In this document: positions 9,136 through 18,778 of the stretch, piece after piece | Layout: the number at the start of each line of letters is the position of its first letter | Numbering within the stretch: position 1 is the first letter of the stretch | Origin: Pseudomonas sp. | Lineage (GTDB): Bacteria; Pseudomonadota; Gammaproteobacteria; Pseudomonadales; Pseudomonadaceae | Length of the DNA stretch: 64,000 bases | Direction: 5' to 3' | Assembly (NCBI RefSeq): GCF_030683065.1 | Contig: NZ_JAUXMX010000041.1 | Coordinates: forward strand, 1-64,000 | Translations under genes and position numbers: made by a program | The notes under the pieces: model-generated | The model's input: the letters and a program-made list of their open reading frames with translations, nothing else | Told to the model about the DNA's origin: nothing | The model's database searches: none

Positions 9136-12100
9136 ATGTTTAAAGCCAGTCACGTCTTGCAGGACGAGTTCCTTAACCGGATCTCTGCCGCCAAGGCCGC
9201 CGATTTTTTCCCTGTCATCAGCGCCAATTACAGCGTTGACGAGGCAGCCTATCTTACTGAGCTCTTGCAGCTCGCCGATCCCGGTGAGGCCGGCATTGAG
9301 GTTATCAGCCGCGGTGCCCGTACCCTGATTCAGGACGTACGTAGCCGGGACAACGCCGTCGATACCCTCGACGCATTGCTTCGTCAGTACAGCCTCGACA
9401 CCCAGGAAGGGCTGATGCTCATGTGCCTGGCCGAGGCTCTGCTGCGTGTACCAGACGCCGCTACCGCTGACGCATTGATCCGCGACAAGCTGAGCGCTGC
9501 CGAGTGGGAACGCCACCTCGGCAAGAGTGACAGTGTGCTGGTCAATTTCGCCGCCTGGGGGCTGGTGATGACGGGCAAGGTGGTCGATCCGCAAACCGCC
9601 GACGGCCGGCCGAAGAATGTCCTCGGCAAGCTGATCAAACGCTCCGGTGAACCGGTGATTCGCGCGGCGATGAACCAGGCGATGAAGATGATGGGCAAGC
9701 AGTTCGTGCTTGGTCGCAACATCGCCGAGGCCCTGAAAAACGGTCGCCCGGAGCGCGAAAAGGGCTACACCTATTCTTTCGACATGCTTGGCGAGGCGGC
9801 GCTTACCCAGGCCGATGCCGAGAAGTACATGGCCGACTACCGCAAGGCCATCGACACGGTCGGTGCCGAGCCGCAAGTTGGCCCGGGACCGAAGCCGTCG
9901 ATCTCGATCAAGCTGTCTGCCCTGCACCCGCGTTACGAAGTGGCCCAGCGTGAGCGCGTGCTCACCGAGCTGTTCGCCAATGTGCTGGAACTGGCGGTGC
10001 GTGCACGCAAGCTGGACGTGGGTATCTCGGTGGACGCGGAGGAGGCCGATCGCCTCGAACTGTCCCTTGAACTGTATGAAAAGCTGATGCGCGATCCGGC
10101 CCTGAAGGGCTGGGGCGAGTTCGGTCTGGTGGTGCAGGCGTATTCCAAGCGTTGCCTGCCGGTGCTGGTGTGGTTGACCCTGCTGGGCAAGGAACTCGGC
10201 GAGAAAATGCCGCTGCGCCTGGTCAAGGGTGCCTATTGGGACACCGAGATCAAGCAGTCCCAGGTCCAGGGCCTGGACGGCTACCCGGTGTTTACCCGCA
10301 AGGAAGGCACCGATACGTCCTACCTGGCCTGCGCCCGCTACCTGTTGTCCGAGTTCACCCGTGGGGTGATCTACCCGCAGTTCGCCAGCCACAACGCGCA
10401 CACGGTCAGCTGCATTCTGGCGATTGCCGCCGAACATCAGCAGCCGCGCGAGTTCGAGTTTCAACGCCTGCATGGCATGGGCGATGCGCTGTACGACACG
10501 GTGCTGGAGAAGCATGGCAAGAACGTGCGCATCTACGCCCCGGTCGGCGCGCACAAGGATTTGCTGCCGTATCTGGTGCGTCGCTTGCTGGAGAACGGTG
10601 CGAATTCTTCGTTCGTTCACCAGTTGGTCGACCCAAGTACCCCGATCGAGTCACTTCTTGATCACCCGGTGACGCAACTGCGCAAGTTCAAAACCCTCGG
10701 CAATGACAAAATCCCTCTTGCGCCTGCCCTGTTCGGCGCCGCGCGGAAAAACTCCCAAGGCCTCAACATGAACATCCAGCACACTCTGGCTGAGCTAGAG
10801 CTCGCCTACCAGCCGCACCTCGCTCGTCAATGGCACGCCGCACCGGTGATCAACGGGCAGTTGCTGCCTGGCGCCGTGCAGGAAGTGCATTGCCCCTATG
10901 AGCTGAGCAAGGTGGTTGGTACTGCACAGTTCGCCACCGCTGCCCAGGCAGCTCAGGCGCTGGACGGGTTGAGTGCTGCCTGGCCGCGCTGGAATGCCAC
11001 GCCCATCGACAGCCGCGCGAGTATCTTCGAGCGTCTGGCCGACCTGCTGGAGAGCAACCGCGCCGAGCTGATGGCGCTGTGCACCGTAGAAGCCGGCAAG
11101 TCGATGCAGGACGGTATCGACGAAGTGCGCGAAGCGGTTGATTTCTGCCGTTACTACGCCCAGCAGGCGCGCCTGCGTCTGGGCCGTGAAGAGCTGAAAG
11201 GCCCGACCGGCGAGCGCAATGAGTTGTTCCATGAAGGTCGCGGCATCTTCGTCTGCGTCAGCCCGTGGAACTTCCCCTTGGCCATCTACCTGGGCCAGAT
11301 CGCCGCGGCCCTGGTGGCGGGTAACTGCGTGCTGGCCAAGCCGGCCGAGCAGACCAGTCTGATCGCTGCCCGTGCCCTGGAACTGATGTTTGAAGCCGGC
11401 TTGCCGGTGGATGTGATCGCCTTCCTGCCAGGCGACGGCGCGACCCTGGGCGGCGTGTTCTGCCGCGATGCGCGGGTTGCTGGCGTGTGCTTCACCGGCT
11501 CCACCGACACCGCGCGGATCATCAACCGTCAGCTCGCCGAGAAAGCCGGTCCGATTGCTGCGCTGATCGCCGAGACCGGCGGGCAGAACGCAATGATCGT
11601 CGACTCCACGGCGCTGCCGGAACAAGTGGTCAAGGACGCCGTGCAGTCAGCCTTCACCAGCGCTGGTCAGCGTTGCTCAGCCCTGCGCGTGCTCTATGTG
11701 CAAGCTGATATTGCCGAGCGCGTGCTCGACCTGCTCAAGGGCGCCATGGCCGAACTGAAAGTCGGCCCGACCCATCTGCGCGAAAGCGACGTCGGCCCGG
11801 TGATCGATGCCGAGGCCCGCGAAGGCCTGCAGGCGCACATTGCCCAGCTCAAGAGCGAAGGCAAGCTGATTGCCGAAACGCCGCTGCCAGCAGGTCTGGA
11901 CGGTCACTTCGTTGCCCCGGTAGCGTTCGAGATCAGCGGCATCGCCGAACTGCAGAAAGAAAACTTCGGCCCCATCCTGCACATCGTGCGCTTCCAGGCC
12001 AGCGAGCTGGAGCAGGTGGTCGCTGCGATCAACGGCACTGGCTATGGCTTGACCCTCGGCGTGCATACCCGTAACGAAGAAACCGCCGCGCGCATCGAAG

Positions 12101-12315
12101 CCTTGGCGCGCGTCGGCAACCTCTACGTCAACCGCAACCAGATCGGCGCTGTGGTCGGTGTGCAACCCTTCGGCGGCTGCGGCCTGTCCGGTACCGGCCC
12201 GAAAGCCGGTGGCCCGAGCTACCTGTTGCGCTTCGTCAACGAGCGCACCACGTCGGTCAACACCACGGCGGTGGGCGGCAATGCGTCGCTGCTGTCGCTA
12301 ATCAACGAGGACTAA
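9136..12315 (+). CDS. putA: Bifunctional proline dehydrogenase / P5C dehydrogenase PutA
   Basis: Protein of 1059 residues that oxidises proline to glutamate in two steps. The FAD-dependent proline dehydrogenase part occupies the first half (LVKGAYWDTEIKQ, ASHNAHT, RLHGMGDALYD). The NAD-dependent P5C dehydrogenase part occupies about residues 530-1040, with VSPWNFPLA, general-base Glu813 (AETGGQN) and nucleophile Cys847 (GQRCS). The N-terminal ribbon-helix-helix DNA-binding domain of long PutA proteins is absent, so it should not repress itself. The ATG at 9136 is chosen because AGAGG at 9122-9126 abuts the earlier ATG at 9127. putP follows in the same direction. Confidence 0.97.
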   Translation: MFKASHVLQDEFLNRISAAKAADFFPVISANYSVDEAAYLTELLQLADPGEAGIEVISRGARTLIQDVRSRDNAVDTLDALLRQYSLDTQEGLMLMCLAEALLRVPDAATADALIRDKLSAAEWERHLGKSDSVLVNFAAWGLVMTGKVVDPQTADGRPKNVLGKLIKRSGEPVIRAAMNQAMKMMGKQFVLGRNIAEALKNGRPEREKGYTYSFDMLGEAALTQADAEKYMADYRKAIDTVGAEPQVGPGPKPSISIKLSALHPRYEVAQRERVLTELFANVLELAVRARKLDVGISVDAEEADRLELSLELYEKLMRDPALKGWGEFGLVVQAYSKRCLPVLVWLTLLGKELGEKMPLRLVKGAYWDTEIKQSQVQGLDGYPVFTRKEGTDTSYLACARYLLSEFTRGVIYPQFASHNAHTVSCILAIAAEHQQPREFEFQRLHGMGDALYDTVLEKHGKNVRIYAPVGAHKDLLPYLVRRLLENGANSSFVHQLVDPSTPIESLLDHPVTQLRKFKTLGNDKIPLAPALFGAARKNSQGLNMNIQHTLAELELAYQPHLARQWHAAPVINGQLLPGAVQEVHCPYELSKVVGTAQFATAAQAAQALDGLSAAWPRWNATPIDSRASIFERLADLLESNRAELMALCTVEAGKSMQDGIDEVREAVDFCRYYAQQARLRLGREELKGPTGERNELFHEGRGIFVCVSPWNFPLAIYLGQIAAALVAGNCVLAKPAEQTSLIAARALELMFEAGLPVDVIAFLPGDGATLGGVFCRDARVAGVCFTGSTDTARIINRQLAEKAGPIAALIAETGGQNAMIVDSTALPEQVVKDAVQSAFTSAGQRCSALRVLYVQADIAERVLDLLKGAMAELKVGPTHLRESDVGPVIDAEAREGLQAHIAQLKSEGKLIAETPLPAGLDGHFVAPVAFEISGIAELQKENFGPILHIVRFQASELEQVVAAINGTGYGLTLGVHTRNEETAARIEALARVGNLYVNRNQIGAVVGVQPFGGCGLSGTGPKAGGPSYLLRFVNERTTSVNTTAVGGNASLLSLINED

Positions 12316-12398
12316 GGCCTTTCAGGGGCAGGCTCACAAGGCCTGTCCCGCCCCGGAGCAGGTTCGTGCGTGCACCTGCTCTGTGGTTTCACGCTGCG

Positions 12399-12419
12399 GT
12401 CGCCTATGGCGACTGTTTT
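12399..12419 (+). terminator. Possible weak terminator between putA and putP
   Basis: GTCGCC/GGCGAC hairpin with a three-base loop followed by TGTTTT. Two further short hairpins precede it in the same gap. Together they may reduce read-through from putA into putP. Confidence 0.4.
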
Positions 12420-12458
12420 AAAAAACTAGAGTCACGGCCCAAGCCGTGCCAATAAGAG

Positions 12459-12466
12459 AACAACAA
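12459..12466 (+). promoter_or_regulatory. Hfq/Crc-type CA motif overlapping the putP ribosome binding region
   Basis: AACAACAA ends one base before the putP ATG at 12468. It is an exact match to AANAANAA and lies where Hfq/Crc binding would block ribosome loading. Confidence 0.55.
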
Positions 12467-12467
12467 G

Positions 12468-13952
12468 ATGAACGAGCAGAACGTTTTTGTTGTAGGGGTG
12501 ACCTTCGTGGTCTACCTGGCATTGATGTTGTGGTTGGGCCTGGTGGCCTATAAGCGCACCAGCAATTTGTCCGACTATATCCTTGGCGGCCGTTCCATCG
12601 GTCCGACCACCGCGGCGCTGTCGGCGGGTGCTTCCGATATGAGCGGCTGGCTGCTGCTGGGTCTGCCGGGTTATGCCCTGGCAGCTGGTTTTGAAGCCAC
12701 CTGGATCGCTGGCGGCTTGTTGGCCGGTACCTGGCTGAACTGGTTGTTCGTTGCTCAGCGTCTGCGCATTTACTCGCACACGGCCAATGACTCGGTGACC
12801 ATGCCGTCCTACTTCGAGAATCGCTTCAACGACAAATCCCGCGCTCTGCGTGTGGTGTCGGCGTTGATCATCCTGGCGTTCTTCCTGTTCTACACCAGCT
12901 CCGGCTTGGTGGCGTCCGGCAAGCTGTTCGAAACCGTGTTCGGTCTCGACTACAAGATCGCGGTGATCGTTGGCACCCTGGCAGTGGTGTCCTACACCCT
13001 GTTCGGCGGCTTCCTCGCCGTGGCCTGGACCGACGTGGTGCAAGGGTTGCTTATGGCGGCTGCGCTGGTGCTGGTGCCAGTCTTCGCCCTCAATGCAGTG
13101 GGTGGTATCGACGCCGCCCACATGGCCATTCAGGCGAAAAACCCGGAGCTGCTGACCTTCTTCAACGATGCCAAGGGTGAGCCGCTGGGTATCATCGCGA
13201 TTCTCTCGCTGCTCGGTTGGGGTTTGGGTTACTTCGGTCAGCCGCATATCCTGGCGCGCTTCAAGGCAATCGCCAATGACAAGGACATGCCGACTGCCCG
13301 TCGCATTGCCGTGAGCTGGACTGCCCTGACCCTGGTTGCCGCGCTGGCCATCGGCTGGATTGGCGTTGGCTACCTGGAAACTGACCTGGGCGATGCCGAA
13401 ACCGTGTTCATGGTTCTGGTAAACAGCCTGTTCCACCCGGTAGTGGCCGGTATCCTGATGGCTGCCGTGCTGGCTGCGATCATGTCCACCGCCGACTCAC
13501 AACTGCTGGTCAGCTCCTCGGCTCTGGCTGAAGACTTCTACAAAGCGATCCTGAAGAAAGATGCTGGCGATGCTGAACTGGTATGGATCGGTCGTGGCGC
13601 AGTGGTGCTGATTGCCCTCATCGCGTTGGTGCTGGCATTGAACCCCGACAACACCGTACTGGGCCTGGTTTCCTACGCCTGGGCTGGCTTCGGCGCCGCC
13701 TTCGGCCCGGCCATCCTGCTGTCGCTGTACTGGAAGCGCATGAACCGCAATGGCGCGTTGGCTGGCATCGTGCTGGGCAGCGTGACCGTGGTGGTCTGGA
13801 AGCAACTGTCCGGCGGGATTTTCGACCTGTACGAAATCATCCCCGGTTTCATCCTGGCGACCATCGCCATCATCGTGGTCAGCCTGCTGACCAAAGAACC
13901 GGAAGCTGCTCTGCAAGCCCAGTTCGACGAGGTCGAGCGCAAGCTGGCCTGA
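12468..13952 (+). CDS. putP: Sodium/proline symporter PutP
   Basis: Integral membrane protein of 494 residues in the sodium:solute symporter family, bringing proline into the cell with Na+. It has about 13 hydrophobic segments and the expected family features: SDYILGGRS near residue 35, SAGASDMSGWLLLGLPG near residue 55, and GYFGQPHILARFKAI near residue 255. Length and start match PutP. It follows putA by about 150 bases, so transport and catabolism of proline are encoded together. Confidence 0.96.
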   Translation: MNEQNVFVVGVTFVVYLALMLWLGLVAYKRTSNLSDYILGGRSIGPTTAALSAGASDMSGWLLLGLPGYALAAGFEATWIAGGLLAGTWLNWLFVAQRLRIYSHTANDSVTMPSYFENRFNDKSRALRVVSALIILAFFLFYTSSGLVASGKLFETVFGLDYKIAVIVGTLAVVSYTLFGGFLAVAWTDVVQGLLMAAALVLVPVFALNAVGGIDAAHMAIQAKNPELLTFFNDAKGEPLGIIAILSLLGWGLGYFGQPHILARFKAIANDKDMPTARRIAVSWTALTLVAALAIGWIGVGYLETDLGDAETVFMVLVNSLFHPVVAGILMAAVLAAIMSTADSQLLVSSSALAEDFYKAILKKDAGDAELVWIGRGAVVLIALIALVLALNPDNTVLGLVSYAWAGFGAAFGPAILLSLYWKRMNRNGALAGIVLGSVTVVVWKQLSGGIFDLYEIIPGFILATIAIIVVSLLTKEPEAALQAQFDEVERKLA

Positions 13953-13962
13953 TGCGTTTCAT

Positions 13963-13994
13963 CCCCGCCTGCAGCCGGTCGTCTGCAGGCGGGG
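13963..13994 (+). other. Strong GC-rich hairpin after putP
   Basis: Perfect 12-bp stem (CCCCGCCTGCAG with its complement) and an 8-base loop, ten bases after the putP stop. There is no T-tract, so it is more likely an RNA-end stabiliser or a pause than a complete terminator. Confidence 0.5.
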
Positions 13995-14058
13995 CGCCCG
14001 AGTAAGGATTTCTATGCTGATGCCCTGCTCGGGCTCCACGACGACCCGATAGTGCTTT

Positions 14059-14097
14059 GCCGGCCCACACCTTGTTGTGTAGGGCCGGTTTTTTTTT
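14059..14097 (+). terminator. Intrinsic terminator downstream of putP
   Basis: CCGGCCC / GGGCCGG stem extended by ACAC/GTGT, followed by nine T residues. It closes the putP transcript about 110 bases after the stop. Between here and the GYD gene at 14324 only a short CCGAAGC/GCTTCGG hairpin near 14163-14185 is visible. Confidence 0.85.
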
Positions 14098-14323
14098 GCC
14101 TGAGTGGATCAATGGTCGTGCGGGTGCTGCAGTGGCCTGCTATTCCTGACAAGACGCACTGCCGAAGCAGAGCAGAGGCTTCGGTTGGTGCAGTTATACG
14201 CAAGTGACAGGTTCAACTAATCGATGCTCGGACCCACGGATTTGGAAGAATGGCGGCCCTCTTCCAGGTAGTCGTGGCCAGCTCTGTGACCGCCATTCAA
14301 CAACCCTGACAAGGGGTGTAATC

Positions 14324-14614
14324 ATGGCAACCTTCATTTCGCTGGTTAACTTCACCGATAAGGGTATCCGGGAGGTCAAGGACTCACCGGATCGCTTCCA
14401 GGCATTCAAGGCGCTGGGAGAAACGCTGGGCATTGAGGTCAAGGCGGTCTATTGGACCGTCGGCAGCTACGACCTGGTGCTGATCGTCGAGGGCGACGAG
14501 GAGGCCGCCACCTCTCTGCTGCTCAAAGTAGGCTCGCTCGGCAATACGCGCACCCAGACACTGCGCGGCTTTTCGGAGCAAGAGATGCGCAAGATCATCG
14601 GCAACATGCATTAG
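14324..14614 (+). CDS. GYD domain protein
   Basis: Small cytoplasmic protein of 96 residues. The beginning ([21 protein letters not shown]) and the motif [14 protein letters not shown] fit the GYD domain family, a ferredoxin-like fold of unknown biochemical role. The ATG at 14324 follows AAGGGG with good spacing; the in-frame extension upstream to 14204 looks non-coding. A terminator follows at 14671-14702, so the gene is a single unit. Confidence 0.88.
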   Translation: MATFISLVNFTDKGIREVKDSPDRFQAFKALGETLGIEVKAVYWTVGSYDLVLIVEGDEEAATSLLLKVGSLGNTRTQTLRGFSEQEMRKIIGNMH

Positions 14615-14670
14615 CGCCAACCCGGCCTGCACGTTTTGCCGCAGCTGCAGTCGATTCGCTGGTGTTGTAG

Positions 14671-14702
14671 CGGCCCATCCCCCTGGTGATGGGCCGTTTT
14701 TT
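14671..14702 (+). terminator. Intrinsic terminator after the GYD gene
   Basis: CGGCCCATC / GATGGGCCG stem with a short loop, followed by six T residues. Confidence 0.85.
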
Positions 14703-14867
14703 GTCGGGGCGTCATTGCTCGCCGAGTTTCCCGCAATATGGCTGCACTTCGTTCATGGCGGCGCTTTTGCGCTGGAGCTGGCCGGGCAGTCAGGTCAGAA
14801 TGTGCGCCCACGCGCGCCCGAGCCTGTCAGCCGGTGCGCCGCGCCACGCTGTCGACACAGGTTCTAC

Positions 14868-15089
14868 ATGACTCAATCGCCGAAAGACCCGCTGCATGGC
14901 GTCACCCTGGAAGCCATCCTCAATGACCTGGTGGCCAAGCTGGGCTGGGATGGCCTGGCGGAGCGCATCGATATCCGCTGCTTCAAGAGCGATCCAAGCA
15001 TCAAGTCCAGCCTGACCTTCCTGCGCAAGACCCCTTGGGCGCGGGAGAAGGTCGAGGCGCTATATATCCGCCTGCAGAAAAAGGGCTGA
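14868..15089 (+). CDS. VF530 (DUF2132) family small DNA-binding protein
   Basis: Small basic protein of 73 residues. The segment [20 protein letters not shown], followed by RIDIRCF...[21 protein letters not shown], is characteristic of the VF530/DUF2132 family, reported to bind DNA. The longer in-frame ORF from 14715 is not supported; the ATG at 14868 matches the family start. The gene is flanked downstream by repeats. Confidence 0.87.
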   Translation: MTQSPKDPLHGVTLEAILNDLVAKLGWDGLAERIDIRCFKSDPSIKSSLTFLRKTPWAREKVEALYIRLQKKG

Positions 15090-15109
15090 GCCGCGCAACA
15101 GACTGCATG

Positions 15110-15238
15110 CCGGGACGCCCAGTTCCATAGCCGCTAAGTGCTGCAAGCCCATCAAACATATTCGCGGCTAAAGCCCCTCCCACAAGAACACCGCCTACCG
15201 TAGGAGCGGCCGGGACGCCCAGTTCCATAGCCGCTAAG
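15110..15238. repeat. 29-bp direct repeat spaced by 100 bp with REP-like elements
   Basis: CCGGGACGCCCAGTTCCATA and the next nine bases (AGCCGCTAAG end) occur identically at 15110-15138 and 15210-15238. Between them are halves of another palindromic family (CGCGGCTAAAGCCCCTCCCA and GTAGGAGCGG). They fill the gap between the VF530 gene and the PBP-like gene. Confidence 0.7.
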
Positions 15239-15300
15239 GGCTGCTGGGCCTGTAGTGAGTAAAGTTTCATCCAGGCTCTTGCAGGCCTTACGCCTGATGC

Positions 15301-18300
15301 CTACTGCCAACGTGCCTGCACCGGGGTCAACGGTGGCGCGCATTGGCTGTGGCTGCCCGGCTCCAGGTAGGGTGCGAGGATCGGTGCCATGCCTTTGAGC
15401 ACCTGCACCGGCAAGGCTGAGGTGAAGGTGAATTTCTCCGCGGCGCGGCCGGGAACGAAGGCGGTGAGGGTGCCGTAATGGCGCGGGCCGATGAAAAACA
15501 CGAAGGTAGCGGTACGGTTCATCGCCCGTGAACTGAGCACCTGACCACCGCGGCCAACGGTTTCGATCCGGTTGTCGCCGGTGCCGGTCTTGCCGCCGAG
15601 GGTCAGCAGGCGGCCGTCGGGTAGGCTGAAGCTGCCTTGCAGGCGCCGTGCAGTGCCGCCTTCAACCACTTGCGAGAGCGCACCACGCAGCGCCGCGGCC
15701 ACTTCGCTGGGCATGACTCGTTTGCCGTTCAGGGCGTTGCGCTCGACCTGGGTGTCGTAGGGCGTGTCGGCGGCGAAATGCAGGCTGTCGATGCGCACCG
15801 TGGGTTGGCGGATGCCATCGTTCTGGATGATGCCCATCAGTTCGGCCAGCGCTGCCGGACGGTCGCCGGAGCTGCCGATGGCGGTGGCCAGCGACGGCAC
15901 CAGGTACTCGAAGGGGTAGCCATGTTTCTGCCAGCGGCGGTGAATATCGAGGAAGGCCTCGACCTCGAGCATGATGCGGATCCGGCTGTCGCGGGCACTC
16001 TTGTGCCGGCTGCGGAACAGCCAGCCGTAAACTTCCTGGCGCTGGTCGCGGCTGGCGGTTACGGCATCGCTAAAGCGCGCCTCGGGGTTTTCCAGCAGGT
16101 AACCGAGCAGCCACAGTTCCAGCGGGTGGACGCGGGCGATATAGCCCTGGTCGGGCAGGCTGTAGGCGCCAGGGCCGTAGTTCAGGTACAGCTCGCGGAT
16201 CCGTTTGTCGCTGAGTTTTTCGCCAGGCACATGGGCGCGCAGGAAGGCGGCGAAGGTCGCTTCGTCGACTTCCGGCATCAGGTAGCGGTGCACGGCGGCG
16301 AGGCGCACTGAGGTATGGCGCAGGCCACCGAGGAAGCTGTCGAGGCGCTGTTGCGCCGGCTGGCCCTGGTATTTGCGCCAGAAACGCAGGAGGAAGGTCG
16401 TGCCTTCGCGGTCGGCGAAGCGGCTAAGGTAGGCCTGGCGCCGCGGGTCCTTGTCGTCCTTCATCAATTCGGCGCTGTTGCCGGGGGCCTGGTAGGTGCT
16501 GTAGCGCACCAGGTCGCGCATCAGGCGGATGAACGGCAGGTTGATCGACTCGCGTAGCGCTTCGCGCAGGGTCGGGTTGCGGCCGTTGTCTTCGCGGCGG
16601 AAGTTGCCGAAGGTATGCAGGCCGCTACCGGTGAAGAAGCGTTCGTGCGGGCTGGCGGAGTACTTGCGCTCCAGCGCGGCTTCGAGCATGGCCGGCAAGG
16701 TGGCAGCGGGGCTGCGGCTCAGGTAGTCGATGGCCCAGCGGCTCAGGTAGTCCTGCTCGGCAAGCTCCACGCTGCGCAACTCGGCGGCGCTCTGTCCGGC
16801 ATGGCGCTGGTGCAGCTCGGCGATGACCTCCAGGTAGGTGGCCAGCACGCGCAGTTTGGCGGTGGAGCCGAGTTCCAGTTTGCTGCCTTCGTTGATGTCG
16901 AAGGGCTGGTCGGTGTTGTCCGTCTGCACCCGTACCCGACTGCCGTTGGCCGTGCGTTCAAACAGGGTGAAGCTGTAGCGTACATCGCCGGTTTTTTCGG
17001 CAGACAACAAGCGCTCACCGAACAGGCCGATCTGCTCGGCAAAGGCGGGGTCGGCGAGTTGCTCCAGGTAGGTGCTGACCGTTTGCTGCAATTCGTTGTT
17101 GAGGGTGGTGCTGGCGGACAGGTCCAGGCGGTCGAGGTCATACAGCGGCATATTGAGCAAACCGGAGAGGCGGGTGCGGGCGACGCTGATGCCCTTGTTG
17201 CCGTTCACCGTTTGCAGGTTCGGCTCCAGCACCCAGTCGCGGTAGCGCAGCGGCTGAGCCAACGCTGCATCGCGCAAGCCTGCATCGATCAGGCCGCCGC
17301 TCGCCAGCAGGCGCAGATGGCTGTCGATCAGTTCGGCCAGTGCATGCCGGCCCTGGGCCAGGTAATAAGAGGGGCGGCGCTGGGCGATCAGCATGGCCAG
17401 CACCCGGCGCAGGGCCAGGCCGCGCTCGGCATTGCTTGCCTCGGGCGAGCGTTCGGGGTCGAGCAGGCGATTGACCTGGGCGAAGTCAGCGCCGAACCAG
17501 ATGCGTAAGCCATCGGCCAGGCCATGCACCTCGCCATGCCCGGGCGCAGCGGAGAGCGGCACGCTGTTGAGGTAGTCGCGCACAATGTTTTCCCGCGCCG
17601 CCTGGGTGTGTGCGCCGCTTTGGTAGGCGCGCACACTGGCCGAGACCATCTGCCGCAGTTTCTCCTTGGCCGAAGAGGTCAGGCCGTCCGGCGAGTGGCG
17701 GTACTTCTCCAATTGGGTGGCCAGGGTGCTGCCGCCAGCGGATTGATCCTGCATGTCCAGCATCTTGCCGACCTGCGAGATCGCTGCCGTGGCGAAGCGC
17801 GGCCAGTCCACCGCCGGGTTGGCCAGGGGCTGTTCGGGGTCGAGCAGGTGACGGTTCTCGATGAACAGCAGGCTGCCCGCTACCAGCGGCGGGATGGCGC
17901 TGAAGCTGGGGTAGCGCTGTTGTGGGTAGCGGAACTCATAGAAGGGTGTGCCGCGGCAGTCACTGATGCTCAGCCCGGTCTGAATTTTTTCCGGATAGGG
18001 GGTAAAAAATCCGCGTTGCGTGTAGTCGAGCAACGCCGGGGAGAACTGTGCCTGTTGGCTAATCTGGAAGTCGCGCTGCTGCAGGCGTTCGAGCATCAGC
18101 GGCAGGTAGGCGTAACCCAGGCGTTTGTCGAAGGGGCCGTCCTGCGGGTAGACAATCGCCGGGCTGGGGCCAGGTTGTACACGGTAGCTCAGGCTAGTGC
18201 TGTAGTGGCTGAGGTAGCGGGCCTGGAAATGTGCGGTACGCAACTCGAAAACCATCAGCAGTACAGCGGCCACAATCAGCAGTGTCAGGATTGACCAGGC

Positions 18301-18408
18301 GGCGATGCGCAACTTGCTGACATGCTTGATCGGCGTCAGTTCGTACGCCGGCTGCTTGCTCAACGGTAGTGTTTTCTCAGGTACAGCGGATTTCCATAAT
18401 ATGCCCAT
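15301..18408 (-). CDS. Class A PBP-like protein (GT51 plus transpeptidase)
   Basis: Large envelope protein of 1035 residues. One membrane anchor is at residues 33-55. A divergent GT51 glycosyltransferase region follows, with FIENRHLL at about 182-189 and GGSTLATQL at 225-233. The C-terminal transpeptidase keeps all three active-site motifs: STAK (515-518), SIN (621-623) and KTGT (940-943). It should act in periplasmic peptidoglycan synthesis. The glycosyltransferase signature is altered from the usual ED..F..H.G.D, and the protein is longer than PBP1A/1B, so it is a special subfamily. The ATG at 18408 is preferred to the in-frame start at 18498, which lacks homologous-looking sequence. Confidence 0.8.
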   Translation of the reverse strand: MGILWKSAVPEKTLPLSKQPAYELTPIKHVSKLRIAAWSILTLLIVAAVLLMVFELRTAHFQARYLSHYSTSLSYRVQPGPSPAIVYPQDGPFDKRLGYAYLPLMLERLQQRDFQISQQAQFSPALLDYTQRGFFTPYPEKIQTGLSISDCRGTPFYEFRYPQQRYPSFSAIPPLVAGSLLFIENRHLLDPEQPLANPAVDWPRFATAAISQVGKMLDMQDQSAGGSTLATQLEKYRHSPDGLTSSAKEKLRQMVSASVRAYQSGAHTQAARENIVRDYLNSVPLSAAPGHGEVHGLADGLRIWFGADFAQVNRLLDPERSPEASNAERGLALRRVLAMLIAQRRPSYYLAQGRHALAELIDSHLRLLASGGLIDAGLRDAALAQPLRYRDWVLEPNLQTVNGNKGISVARTRLSGLLNMPLYDLDRLDLSASTTLNNELQQTVSTYLEQLADPAFAEQIGLFGERLLSAEKTGDVRYSFTLFERTANGSRVRVQTDNTDQPFDINEGSKLELGSTAKLRVLATYLEVIAELHQRHAGQSAAELRSVELAEQDYLSRWAIDYLSRSPAATLPAMLEAALERKYSASPHERFFTGSGLHTFGNFRREDNGRNPTLREALRESINLPFIRLMRDLVRYSTYQAPGNSAELMKDDKDPRRQAYLSRFADREGTTFLLRFWRKYQGQPAQQRLDSFLGGLRHTSVRLAAVHRYLMPEVDEATFAAFLRAHVPGEKLSDKRIRELYLNYGPGAYSLPDQGYIARVHPLELWLLGYLLENPEARFSDAVTASRDQRQEVYGWLFRSRHKSARDSRIRIMLEVEAFLDIHRRWQKHGYPFEYLVPSLATAIGSSGDRPAALAELMGIIQNDGIRQPTVRIDSLHFAADTPYDTQVERNALNGKRVMPSEVAAALRGALSQVVEGGTARRLQGSFSLPDGRLLTLGGKTGTGDNRIETVGRGGQVLSSRAMNRTATFVFFIGPRHYGTLTAFVPGRAAEKFTFTSALPVQVLKGMAPILAPYLEPGSHSQCAPPLTPVQARWQ

Positions 18409-18530
18409 GATTGTTCGGTCTGACCCCCACGCCACCCTTAACCACAGCTTAGTCGCTACTTTATGAAGTAGACGCTGGTGTTGTTGACCACGTCGCAAAG
18501 AGTGCGGGGCTGCTTAATTTTTTCGATGAA

Positions 18531-18776
18531 CGCCGTTCGCGCCTGCGTCTGGGTAGGGTGCGCTTGCGCAGCGCTGGCGGGTGGTTTGATGTGCAGCGTA
18601 GTGATCGTGGACAGTTGGTGCGCGCGGCGCACCCTACGGGTTGATGGCTGAGCGGCCATTGGAGCGCCGTTTGCGCCTGGGTAGGGTGCGCTGTGCGCAG
18701 CGCTGGCGGGTGGTTTGATGTGCAGCGTAGTGATCGGGCAGTTGGTGCGCGCGGCGCACCCTACGGGTTGATGGCT
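18531..18776. repeat. Two tandem copies of a ~115-bp palindromic repeat
   Basis: Copies at about 18531-18649 and 18665-18776 are nearly identical. Each starts with GGGTAGGGTGCGC and ends GCGCGGCGCACCCTACGGG, so each unit is an inverted repeat. The termini match the five-copy array at 33663-34222. The 18409-18530 part of the gap shows no supported gene. Confidence 0.85.
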
Positions 18777-18778
18777 AC

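Noticed and set aside
8867..9136. 89-codon plus-strand ORF before putA
   Set aside because: Runs through the palindrome at 8958-8984 and the putA leader, has no family resemblance and no ribosome binding site.
9067..10620. 517-codon minus-strand ORF opposite putA
   Set aside because: Histidine/glutamine-rich shadow of putA with no recognisable domain.
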